The notes: a model not told the origin generated them from the letters alone. Counted from the first letter of the stretch, positions 1 through 5,812 are shown. The stretch: DNA of 7,447 bases from Thermoplasmata archaeon (GCA_021850745.1 JAJZKX010000084.1:1-7447), one strand, 5' to 3'. Program-made: numbers and translations.

Positions 1-1
1 C

Positions 2-1357
2 ATCGTTCACGCCGTCAGCGGCCCGGGAACCTGGGAGGGCGACGGTCTCCTGACGACTACGCCGGGTTTGCTTTTACGGGTAGGGGTGGCGATGCGCTTC
101 AAGATCGAGAACGTGGTGAAGGACTTCGTAAAGGGAGCTAAGTTTGCTGCAAATGCACAGTTTGACGGAATAGAACTTCACGGAGCCCACGGATACCTCA
201 TACAGGAATTTATTTCACCGGCCCTTAACAGGAGAGAGGACAAGTACGGTGGGTCCCTTGAAAACAGGCTAAGATTCCCACAGGAGATCATAGACGCAAT
301 AAAATCTGAGGTGAAAATCCCGGTTGGAATCAGGCTGAGCCTCTACGAAGACGACCCAGACGGGTATACACCGGATTACGGCCTCGAGGTCGCTGAATCG
401 CTTAGGGGCATTGACTATGCACATTTCTCTGCGGGAAGGTTTGCGCCGCCTGGCTCATCATCCTCCTTCTACGGTGAGAAAACGCACATCGCAAAAAAGC
501 TTCCAAGGAAGCCCAAGATCACTTCAATCGTTGTAGGATCAGTAACAGGGCTTCCAGATGCTGAAAAGGTGCTTGAGAAGTCTGATTTTGTTGCCGTAGG
601 GAGGGCACTCCTTGCAGATCCATATTTTGCAGGTAAACTCATGAACAGCCCGGAGTTCGTCAGGCCCTGCATACGCTGCAACCAGGCATGCCGGGACCTG
701 GGGTTCGGGGAGGTAAGGTGCACGGTTAACCCCGATGTTGGTTACGAACTGAGAAAGGTGCAGGTCCCCAGGAACGCCGGGCAGATAAAGATTGTAGGAG
801 CCGGAATCAAAGGACTTGAAGCTGCCCTTACAGCCGCCAAGGCTGGCATGTCTGTAACTGTATATGACCTCAGGGATAGCATAGGAGGGCAGATCCTTGA
901 CTATTGGGACCCCAAAAAGAAGGAGGAATTTGGCTCCCTCATTGGTTATTACAAGAATGCCCTTCAGAATTTCGGCGTAAAACTGGAACTTGGGAAGAAG
1001 TACACAGGCTCCGATGCCCTATACTGCCTGCCGGATGTGTCATATCCGAACCTGCAGCCTTCAGGCACTGTGAAAATAGACTCAAACGTATACCAGTATC
1101 AGGATGCTGCACTGAAGCTCGCCGCAGACCACAAGGTCATAATGTCAAAGAGGAGCCTCACAAGCCTTGATCGTGTCAGGGTGCACTCTTTCGTTGAGGC
1201 CGCAACGAAGGCAGGTGTGGAATTTGTTGAAAAAATCGAAGGGAAGGCGGATGTGGAAAAGATCCAGAGGCTTCAGTATGATATCAGGGCAGCAATGGTC
1301 TCAGGCAGGGATGCCTTGAAAAAATACCTGGATCACAATTCAAGGGCTAATCTCTAA
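2..1357 (+). CDS. Old Yellow Enzyme/2,4-dienoyl-CoA reductase-like FMN, Fe-S, dinucleotide-binding oxidoreductase, 5'-partial
   Basis: The frame is open from base 2 to the TAA at 1355-1357. Internal starts are TTG at 68 and ATG at 92, but neither gives a full protein. Numbering from the TTG (429 aa), residues ~25-195 match the C-terminal part of an OYE-type FMN TIM barrel. It shows FDGIELHGAHGYL (H38, H41 and Y43, as in YqjM-class active sites), YGGSLENR, and the FMN-phosphate segments VGSVTG and VAVGRALLADP. A 4Fe-4S motif follows (C201, C204, C208, C218), then a dinucleotide-binding GAGIKG at ~244-249 ending in SIGGQI. This order is that of FadH and trimethylamine dehydrogenase, which reduce or oxidise small substrates with NAD(P)H, FMN, FAD and Fe-S. 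About 130 N-terminal residues (the first barrel strands) are missing, and the first ~30 codons do not resemble the family. The C-terminal part is also shorter than in FadH (~670 aa), with no visible second GxGxxG or terminal GD motif. The family is confident; the substrate is unknown. Confidence 0.82.
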   Translation: MVHAVSGPGTWEGDGLLTTTPGLLLRVGVAMRFKIENVVKDFVKGAKFAANAQFDGIELHGAHGYLIQEFISPALNRREDKYGGSLENRLRFPQEIIDAIKSEVKIPVGIRLSLYEDDPDGYTPDYGLEVAESLRGIDYAHFSAGRFAPPGSSSSFYGEKTHIAKKLPRKPKITSIVVGSVTGLPDAEKVLEKSDFVAVGRALLADPYFAGKLMNSPEFVRPCIRCNQACRDLGFGEVRCTVNPDVGYELRKVQVPRNAGQIKIVGAGIKGLEAALTAAKAGMSVTVYDLRDSIGGQILDYWDPKKKEEFGSLIGYYKNALQNFGVKLELGKKYTGSDALYCLPDVSYPNLQPSGTVKIDSNVYQYQDAALKLAADHKVIMSKRSLTSLDRVRVHSFVEAATKAGVEFVEKIEGKADVEKIQRLQYDIRAAMVSGRDALKKYLDHNSRANL

Positions 1358-2090
1358 AATTTTCCCTGTTGAGCTTTCTCTCCATCCTTCCCCTTACCCA
1401 TTTTATCTCTTTCTGCTCTTCAGGAGTAAGCTCAAACTGATCCGTTATTTTCTCACCGACAAACTCTGGAGGTATCTCGTTAACAAGAAAGACTTCATCG
1501 GTTGCCCTGTAGGTCTGCCTGCCAGACTCCCTCAGACCGTCAATGTCAATTTCCACCACAGTGGGTGAATCAATGTGGAACATCCCTGAGACATAGGCCT
1601 GCCTTGGAGTCAGGGATAGGTGAATCCAGCTCTTGTCAGAAGGGCTTATCCCGGTTTCCCTGATGAATTCAAGCTCCTCCTCGGTTGTCTGGTAGTACAG
1701 CTTTGATGGAACACCATCCGTGGGGAGATCGTCCATGTTAACAGGTATTGTGTGACCGTAGGCTGCACGGATCTCGTGGTTGCTGTTGACCTGGTACCTC
1801 TGCTTTGGATCGGTCATGGCCAGGGCTTCAATGTGGAATGGGGTCAGCCAGTAGAAATTCTTCCTCTGTGCCTTGATCACAGGCACAATGTTGTATATCT
1901 TGACCCAGCCATGTTCATCCAGCTTTACGCCGTAGTTCTCAGGAAAATGCCTGAGCATACCGGCTATAATCCTTCCGACGCCCTCTATTTCGCTTTCCCT
2001 CATGAGAAGCTTGCCCTGGTTTCCGCATGCCGGGCATTCCGGGCCACGGAAAGCCCCATGGCTCATGCAGTTCTTCAATTCATTCGCCAT
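1347..2090 (-). CDS. kptA: RNA 2'-phosphotransferase (Tpt1/KptA family)
   Basis: Known family reaction: transfer of an internal RNA 2'-phosphate to NAD+, giving 2'-OH RNA, nicotinamide and ADP-ribose 1'',2''-cyclic phosphate. The 247-aa protein has the archaeal layout. An N-terminal zinc-ribbon-like segment (C8, H11, C19, C22) precedes the core, which carries LRHFPE (R47, H48), KQRY (R98), IRAAYGH (108-113), LYYQT (131-135), WIHLS (155-159), and EVFLVNEIPPEF near the end. A charged tail of ~37 residues follows. Compared with bacterial KptA, the LYHGT motif reads LYYQT, and the Arg four residues before the His of the VHL motif is Lys (K153). The ATG at 2088-2090 lies 3 bp after the prs stop, so the two genes are probably cotranscribed and translationally coupled. 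The 3' end overlaps the convergent OYE-like gene by 11 bp. Archaea join tRNA exons with RtcB, which leaves no 2'-phosphate, so the natural substrate is unclear. Confidence 0.9.
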   Translation of the reverse strand: MANELKNCMSHGAFRGPECPACGNQGKLLMRESEIEGVGRIIAGMLRHFPENYGVKLDEHGWVKIYNIVPVIKAQRKNFYWLTPFHIEALAMTDPKQRYQVNSNHEIRAAYGHTIPVNMDDLPTDGVPSKLYYQTTEEELEFIRETGISPSDKSWIHLSLTPRQAYVSGMFHIDSPTVVEIDIDGLRESGRQTYRATDEVFLVNEIPPEFVGEKITDQFELTPEEQKEIKWVRGRMERKLNRENFRD

Positions 2091-2093
2091 TAC

Positions 2094-2951
2094 CTACTCA
2101 TCTCCCGAAAGTGCTCTTGAAATATCGCCTGCAACAGAGATCAGGCTATGGTCTCCATCGATGGAGTCTGACACAGCAAGAAGATCGACCAGAGGCTCAA
2201 TGATCCTGTCCGAATCCTTGGCGAAGACCCCATGGACAGCACTGACGCTGATCCTTGAAGCACCGTTGTCCTTGAGAAGTTTTACAGCTTTAATAATTGT
2301 TCCACCGGTAGAAATAATATCGTCCACTATGAGCACGGACTTTCCCGAGAAGTCTACCTTTGGAAGGTGCATTTCCACAGTCTTGGCATCAATCCTCTTC
2401 TTGTCAATGTAATAGGCTGGAATGGAAAGGATTTCCGCCATCTTCTTGGCCCTGTCGTAGCCCCCATCATCCGGTGAAAGTATAAGATCTATCTCCCTGT
2501 CCCTGAAATATTCGCTGGAAGTCCTTATTAGACTGAGGTTCTTGAACTGGTGTGATGCGAAACCAATGGTTTCCTCATCGTGTATTTCCACGCAAATGAT
2601 CCTGTCTGAGAAATTCTCAATGGACCTGGTCATGACTTTTGAAGAAATGGGTTCCCCAGGCTTGTAGATCATGTGCTGCCTGGAGTAGCCGAAATAAGGA
2701 ACCACTGCAGTAACACTGGAAGACCCGGCTTCCCTGGCGGCATTCAGGAGAAGCAGGAGCTCCACAAAATCAGCATCACTCCTTGTGTTTCCAATGACTG
2801 CAACTTCTCCCCCCCTAACCTCAGAAAGTATCCTGACATACATTTCCCCGTCGGGAAACCTCTTTCTCTCAACCTCCGCTAGAGTTGCTCCCATTTTATT
2901 TGCAACCTTGGCAGCAAGACCCAAGGAAGAACTTGCCGGGACTATTATCAT
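2094..2951 (-). CDS. prs: ribose-phosphate pyrophosphokinase (PRPP synthetase)
   Basis: Catalyses ribose 5-phosphate + ATP to PRPP + AMP in the cytoplasm, feeding purine, pyrimidine, histidine, tryptophan and NAD synthesis. The 285-aa length fits the short archaeal form (about 280-290 aa) rather than the ~315-aa bacterial one. Visible motifs in order are FPDGE (32-36), the adenine-site segment YFGYSRQ (86-92), the metal-binding EIHDE (H124), SPDDGG (159-164), the flexible-loop KKR (184-186) with the catalytic-type Lys, and the PRPP-binding loop VDDIISTGGT (209-218). All expected active-site elements are present. The ATG at 2949-2951 has an AAGGAAAG ribosome-binding-like stretch just upstream (2957-2964, minus strand). 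It is the first gene of a probable prs-kptA operon and is divergent from ilvE, with 105 bp between the two starts. Nothing in the protein looks truncated or unusual. Confidence 0.97.
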   Translation of the reverse strand: MIIVPASSSLGLAAKVANKMGATLAEVERKRFPDGEMYVRILSEVRGGEVAVIGNTRSDADFVELLLLLNAAREAGSSSVTAVVPYFGYSRQHMIYKPGEPISSKVMTRSIENFSDRIICVEIHDEETIGFASHQFKNLSLIRTSSEYFRDREIDLILSPDDGGYDRAKKMAEILSIPAYYIDKKRIDAKTVEMHLPKVDFSGKSVLIVDDIISTGGTIIKAVKLLKDNGASRISVSAVHGVFAKDSDRIIEPLVDLLAVSDSIDGDHSLISVAGDISRALSGDE

Positions 2952-2956
2952 AATCG

Positions 2957-2964
2957 CTTTCCTT
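2957..2964 (-). promoter_or_regulatory. Shine-Dalgarno-like site for prs
   Basis: On the minus strand, AAGGAAAG lies 5 bases upstream of the prs ATG (2951). It supports this ATG as the start. If the mRNA begins close to the ATG, as the TATA position would also allow, the site would not be used. Confidence 0.4.
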
Positions 2965-2977
2965 ATGGTGTGTAAGG

Positions 2978-2992
2978 TTTAAAACTTTATTT
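2978..2992 (-). promoter_or_regulatory. prs: candidate TATA region for the prs-kptA operon
   Basis: Read on the minus strand, this A/T-rich block contains AAATAAAG followed by TTTTAAA, centred about 30-37 bases upstream of the prs ATG. Archaeal TATA boxes sit ~25 bases before the transcript start, so a short-leader or nearly leaderless mRNA is predicted. Which of the two A/T elements is used cannot be decided by eye. Confidence 0.45.
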
Positions 2993-3008
2993 GCACAGTT
3001 TGGATTCA

Positions 3009-3020
3009 AATGCCGGCATT
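3009..3020. repeat. 12-bp perfect palindrome AATGCCGGCATT upstream of the ilvE TATA box
   Basis: AATGCCGGCATT is a perfect inverted repeat in the prs-ilvE intergenic region. It ends 7 bp before the ilvE TATA box, with its centre ~42 bases before the ilvE ATG, where archaeal activators and some repressors bind. The regulatory role is inference. A 12-mer palindrome can occur by chance, but its place between two divergent genes makes an operator plausible. Confidence 0.35.
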
Positions 3021-3027
3021 CAATGGA

Positions 3028-3033
3028 TTTATA
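3028..3033 (+). promoter_or_regulatory. ilvE: TATA box (TTTATA) for ilvE, leaderless arrangement
   Basis: TTTATA is centred ~26 bases upstream of the ATG at 3057, the standard distance between an archaeal TATA box and the transcript start. The mRNA would therefore begin at or next to the start codon. This also argues for the ATG at 3057 over the upstream TTG at 2991, which lies before the TATA box. Confidence 0.6.
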
Positions 3034-3056
3034 GGAAAGATTGGGTTCCAATAAGC

Positions 3057-3968
3057 ATGGAAAACTCCAGGATATGGTTTGACGGAAAGATAACTGATTA
3101 CGATGATGTCAAGGTTCCACTGCTTACACACTCACTGCAGTATGGTTCTGGGATTTTTGAGGGGATCAGGGCTTACGATGCAGGGGGAAGAGCTGCAGTT
3201 TTCAGACTCGACGAGCACGTAGACCGGTTCATGCGGTCTGCACGAATATACAGGATGCCCCTAAGTTCCACAAGGGATGAGATCAGGCAGGGGATCATAG
3301 ACGTGGTCAGGGAGAACAATTACAAATCCTGTTACATCAGGCCTTTCGCCTTCTTCAACGACGACCGTATATCCCTGCAGACTAAGGGAAAGAAAGTCAG
3401 CGTTGCTGTTGTCGGGGTCCCGTACAACAATTACTTCGGCGATGCTTCAAACAAAGGTGTTACCTGCAAGGTAGCAGGCTGGAGAAGAATCAACTCTGAT
3501 ATCCTGCCCATTCAGGCAAAGGCCAGCGGCAACTACCTGAATTCGGTAGCAGCCATTGGTGAGGCGGATGCTGCAGGATTTGACGAGGCCATACTGCTCT
3601 CCAGGAACGGATATATTGCCGAGGGCCCCGGAGAAAACATATTCCTGGTTAAGGACGGGAAGCTTGCCACACCAGGGCTGGAATCAGACATCCTTTTTGG
3701 GATTACAAGATTCTCCCTTATCGAGCTTGCAGGCAAGATGGGCATTGAAGTCACAGAGCGCCAGATACACAGGGATGAACTGTATACATGTGATGAGGCA
3801 TTCTTCTGCGGAACAGCAGCTGAAGTCACCCCCATAGTGAATGTTGACGGCATACCTGTTGGCGACGGGAAACCCGGACAGATTACGGATAAGATTGGAA
3901 AGAAATTCATTGGTGTCGTATCGGGCAGGGAGAAGGAATTCCTGCACTGGCTCACATTTGTAAAATGA
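3057..3968 (+). CDS. ilvE: branched-chain amino acid aminotransferase
   Basis: Class IV fold-type PLP aminotransferase that transfers the amino group between glutamate and 2-oxo acids of valine, leucine and isoleucine. From the chosen ATG it is 303 aa, the usual family length (about 300-310). Visible motifs are YGSGIFEGIRAY (~29-40), the internal YIRPFAFF, the Schiff-base lysine K155 in AKASGNYLNS, EGPGENIF (~189-196), LFGITR (~213-218, PLP phosphate region), and CGTAAEVTPI (~251-260). All are standard IlvE signatures. The frame extends 22 codons upstream to a TTG (2991), but that extension lacks family similarity and crosses the TATA box. It is divergent from prs and followed after 97 bp by a small membrane-protein gene with its own promoter. 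D-amino-acid aminotransferase and aminodeoxychorismate lyase share the fold, but the motif set favours IlvE. Confidence 0.95.
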   Translation: MENSRIWFDGKITDYDDVKVPLLTHSLQYGSGIFEGIRAYDAGGRAAVFRLDEHVDRFMRSARIYRMPLSSTRDEIRQGIIDVVRENNYKSCYIRPFAFFNDDRISLQTKGKKVSVAVVGVPYNNYFGDASNKGVTCKVAGWRRINSDILPIQAKASGNYLNSVAAIGEADAAGFDEAILLSRNGYIAEGPGENIFLVKDGKLATPGLESDILFGITRFSLIELAGKMGIEVTERQIHRDELYTCDEAFFCGTAAEVTPIVNVDGIPVGDGKPGQITDKIGKKFIGVVSGREKEFLHWLTFVK

Positions 3969-4007
3969 TAGGAATCTGCACGGAAAATGCAATTCCCATT
4001 GAACTGA

Positions 4008-4025
4008 TGGTACAGAACTGTACCA
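4008..4025. repeat. palindrome TGGTACAG-AA-CTGTACCA between ilvE and the membrane-protein gene
   Basis: A perfect inverted repeat of 8-bp arms around a 2-bp centre lies 39 bp after the ilvE stop and just upstream of the A/T-rich TATA region of the next gene. As DNA it could be a dimeric regulator site. As RNA it could form a 7-bp stem with a GAAC loop and contribute to ilvE termination, although no clear U-run follows directly. The operator reading fits the position better. Confidence 0.5.
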
Positions 4026-4027
4026 AA

Positions 4028-4037
4028 TAATATTTAT
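4028..4037 (+). promoter_or_regulatory. candidate TATA region for the small membrane-protein gene
   Basis: TAATATTTAT is centred ~33 bases upstream of the ATG at 4066. Transcription would start near 4056-4059, giving a very short leader that just reaches a GGAG at 4055-4058 placed 7 bases before the ATG. Confidence 0.45.
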
Positions 4038-4065
4038 TGTGAATCTAAAATAACGGAGCGATTTC

Positions 4066-4392
4066 ATGCCTAACAGATCAGAATCAATACTTGGAACATT
4101 TGGAGGAATTATAGGGATCATAATCGGCGCCCTTTCTTTCATAATCAGCGGAATTGAGTCAGTTGTAAGGCTGCATTTCCAGAATGCAGTTGTAAATTCA
4201 ATCATCATGGTTGTGGTGGCATTCATAGCCCTGTTTGGAGCCGGCATCACCAGAAGGGACAGGCTTGTGGGCGGTGTAGTAATGGTTTTCGCAGCAATCC
4301 TGGGATTCGCCCTTTTCGATGGATTCTACCTTATATCTAGCATAATCGTGCTTCTTGCGGGAATCATCGCCCTTGTGGAGCACTTCAGATAG
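4066..4392 (+). CDS. small four-helix membrane protein (DUF4064-like)
   Basis: The 108-aa, strongly hydrophobic protein has four predicted membrane segments at roughly 8-29, 42-61, 67-84 and 87-104, and a positively charged loop TRRDR (62-66) between helices 2 and 3. The N-terminal RSESILGTFGGIIGIIIGA resembles the start of DUF4064-type membrane proteins (a charged E-x-L-G head followed by glycine-rich helix 1). This is a visual resemblance, not a search result. No catalytic or transport motif is visible and the function is unknown. It has its own TATA region, a GGAG ribosome-binding-like site, and a palindrome upstream, so it appears to be a separately regulated single gene. Confidence 0.8.
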   Translation: MPNRSESILGTFGGIIGIIIGALSFIISGIESVVRLHFQNAVVNSIIMVVVAFIALFGAGITRRDRLVGGVVMVFAAILGFALFDGFYLISSIIVLLAGIIALVEHFR

Positions 4393-4470
4393 AGCGGGCA
4401 GCCATTTATTTGTAATTTAATATTACCATCTATCATATTTTCCACATTTTGCGGCTTCCGTGTCAAAATC

Positions 4471-4478
4471 TATTTATG
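4471..4478 (+). promoter_or_regulatory. TATA box (TATTTATG) for the leader ORF / flavin reductase unit
   Basis: TATTTATG is centred ~31 bases before the ATG at 4506 and ~114 before the flavin reductase ATG. Transcription would begin around 4500-4506, leaving the flavin reductase with a leader of ~85 bases that exactly contains a small ORF. A second A/T element (TTAAATA, 4484-4490) is a possible alternative. Confidence 0.45.
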
Positions 4479-4505
4479 ATCCATTAAATACCATCATCAA
4501 GATCC

Positions 4506-4586
4506 ATGGCAGCAACTGAAAATCATACCGGAACAACATCTTCCGGAGCATTTGCCAGCCCATGGTCTGGGAAATTGGAGAGCTAA
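4506..4586 (+). CDS. possible 26-aa leader peptide upstream of the flavin reductase
   Basis: ATG at 4506 to TAA at 4584-4586 encodes 26 residues rich in Thr, Ser, Gly and Ala, with no Cys and no membrane segment, ending in SPWSGKLES. I recognise no family. It begins about where the TATA box at 4471 would place the transcript start (leaderless-type). It stops 2 bp before the flavin reductase ATG, and the ribosome-binding GGAG of that gene lies inside its last codons. That geometry suggests translational coupling or a regulatory upstream ORF. A chance ORF of this length is quite possible. Confidence 0.35.
   Translation: MAATENHTGTTSSGAFASPWSGKLES
4528..4546 (+). promoter_or_regulatory. RNA hairpin in the flavin reductase leader
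   Basis: CCGGAA (4528-4533) and TTCCGG (4541-4546) pair perfectly around a 7-base loop in the transcribed leader. A weaker stem, CCCA/TGGG (4559-4562 with 4568-4571), sits just before the ribosome-binding GGAG. The leader is too short for a classical FMN riboswitch (about 120-140 bases). A protein-binding or translation-control role is possible but unproven. Confidence 0.35.
4577..4580 (+). promoter_or_regulatory. ribosome-binding site GGAG for the flavin reductase, deciding the start
   Basis: GGAG is followed by 8 bases and then the ATG at 4589. This favours 4589 over the in-frame ATG at 4562, which lacks such a site and would add nine residues outside the family alignment. Confidence 0.6.
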
Positions 4587-4588
4587 CA

Positions 4589-5080
4589 ATGCCTGCTGAA
4601 ATTCAAGACAATGGACTGAGGGAAATCCTGAGAAGATACCCCACCGGTGTAACAATTGTAACTGCACTTCTAGACGGAAAACCCTGGGGAGGCACAATGA
4701 ATTCTTTCACATCCGTGTCCCTCGATCCACCCCTCATTGCCATCTTTGTAATGGAGAAAGGCAGAACCACAACAGCCATCAACCAGACAGGAAAATTCGT
4801 TGTGAACATCCTGAAGTTCAACCAGGAAAAGGAAGCAAAGCAGTTTGCAAGTGACAATGTTCCTGACAAGTTCCTGGATGTTTCCTACAGGGAAAGCAGC
4901 AATGGAATCCCAATAATTGAAGGTTCACTGGGATACATAGAGTGCGATCTCTATGATGCGAAGAAGATCTCAGACCACATAATGTTCCTGGGTAAGGTAA
5001 CCAGATCAGAGGTTACCATGGATGAGGAAGCACTGGTCTTTTACAGGCGCGCATTCAGGAGTTTCACAGGTACAGTCTGA
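4589..5080 (+). CDS. flavin reductase-like FMN-binding protein (HpaC-type)
   Basis: The 163-aa protein covers the whole Flavin_Reduct (split-barrel FMN-binding) domain. RRYPTGVTIVT (15-25) and GGTMNSFTSVSLDPPLIA (34-51) form the FMN-binding core. FVVNILKFNQEKEAKQFAS (70-88), NGIPIIEGSLGYIEC (105-119) and SDHIMFLGKV (128-137) follow, ending in ALVFYRRAF. Members reduce FMN or FAD with NAD(P)H to supply a partner monooxygenase, or serve as general flavin reductases or electron carriers. No monooxygenase gene is next to it, so the partner is unknown. The usual glycine-aspartate-histidine segment reads ISDH, keeping the D and H. The gene lies downstream of a possible leader ORF and ends 21 bp before the 3' end of a convergent minus-strand gene. 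Confidence 0.9.
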   Translation: MPAEIQDNGLREILRRYPTGVTIVTALLDGKPWGGTMNSFTSVSLDPPLIAIFVMEKGRTTTAINQTGKFVVNILKFNQEKEAKQFASDNVPDKFLDVSYRESSNGIPIIEGSLGYIECDLYDAKKISDHIMFLGKVTRSEVTMDEEALVFYRRAFRSFTGTV

Positions 5081-5101
5081 CCGCCCTCTGCCTGTTTCTG
5101 G

Positions 5102-5785
5102 TCACAGCAATATGTCCCTCTCAGAGGGGACTCTTATGAAATTTATGAGATTGAAGGGATTCGAGAGAAGGTTATCTCTCATTCTTGGCCTCCTTGACCT
5201 CTTCATGTAATACCTTGAAATATGCTTCATGGCCCTCATTTCATAAGAAAGGAGGTCGGACAGTTTCTTCTCCGTCTGTTCTGAGTCGAAACCGATTGTA
5301 ACAGTGAAGTTGAACCTGCCACCATATCGCCTGCCACTACTGCCCGATCTCACGGAAACACAATACCTGATGACTGCTGTCCTGTCTACTGCAGTGTAAT
5401 CAAGGATATTCCGCACAAACCCTGGATGGTAAAACTCCTTCTTCCTGAGGTTAAGAATGGAATTCTTCAGGATCACGGAATTGTTTCCACCCACTTCTGG
5501 CAACTGGGCATCTTCAAAGACAGCCCCGTATATTCTGGAGAAGAAAGCCTCCATCATCTCAAGGTTCCTCGTGCTCTCAGAGGCTATGAAAAACCTGGTC
5601 TGGAACTGAGTGCTCTGGACAAGGAACATGTTCTGGGTGTATGATTCCGGCAGCAGAAGCCTGCATTTCTCCCTGTAAAGCATGGAATCTGTTCTTATTT
5701 CCCCGGCTGGAAACAGTATTTCCTTAGTGTGTATGCTTCTGTGCTCCATGTCCAGGGATCGCCCATTCTCCAATAAAATTTGCAT
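5102..5785 (-). CDS. hypothetical protein, possible stand-alone N-terminal domain of a HerA/VirB4-like ATPase
   Basis: The 227-aa protein is not a family I recognise with certainty. It has two alpha-beta halves. Residues ~50-95 contain TQFQTRFFIASES followed by the helix RNLEMMEAFFSRIYG. Residues ~121-180 contain an FVRNILDY...TAVIRYCVSV strand region, an FNFTVTIGF strand, then a helix. A very basic stretch (RYYMKRSRRPRMR, 191-203) leads to NPFNLINFIRVPSERD. That last part resembles the linker just before the P-loop domain in DUF87/HerA/VirB4-type ATPases, where a helix ends in a conserved 'hlP'. No Walker A or B motif is present and there is no room for a motor domain, because the flavin reductase ends 21 bp away. 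No signal peptide or membrane helix is visible. The start is the ATG at 5783-5785 with AAAGGGA upstream; Met13 is an alternative. The functional idea is inference. Confidence 0.72.
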   Translation of the reverse strand: MQILLENGRSLDMEHRSIHTKEILFPAGEIRTDSMLYREKCRLLLPESYTQNMFLVQSTQFQTRFFIASESTRNLEMMEAFFSRIYGAVFEDAQLPEVGGNNSVILKNSILNLRKKEFYHPGFVRNILDYTAVDRTAVIRYCVSVRSGSSGRRYGGRFNFTVTIGFDSEQTEKKLSDLLSYEMRAMKHISRYYMKRSRRPRMRDNLLSNPFNLINFIRVPSERDILL

Positions 5786-5812
5786 TAAGCTTCCCTTTAC
5801 TCAAGAGCGCAG

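Noticed and set aside
499..512. Inverted repeat GCTTCC-AA-GGAAGC
   Set aside because: It lies within the OYE-like coding sequence and is explained by the codons for KLPRKP.
2153..2166. 14-bp perfect palindrome CTCCATCGATGGAG
   Set aside because: It lies inside the prs coding region, encoding a Ser-Ile-Asp-Gly stretch, far from any promoter; most likely chance.
2991..3056. 22-codon N-terminal extension of ilvE from a TTG start
   Set aside because: The extension shows no aminotransferase similarity and contains the TATA box. The ATG at 3057 gives the normal family length.
3965..4010. Possible C/D-box small RNA (ATGATAG and CTGATGG-like boxes after ilvE)
   Set aside because: The boxes overlap each other and no proper terminal D box or closing stem is present.
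3684..4250. Antisense 188-codon reading frame spanning the ilvE end and the membrane-protein gene
   Set aside because: It is antisense to two well-supported genes and its translation has no recognisable domain.
4412..4426. GTAAT-N5-ATTAC inverted repeat after the membrane-protein gene
   Set aside because: Short A/T-only arms in an A/T-rich spacer are expected by chance; it could be part of a terminator but nothing supports it specifically.
4562..4588. Upstream ATG for the flavin reductase
   Set aside because: It adds nine residues outside the family domain and has no ribosome-binding site; GGAG is spaced correctly for 4589.
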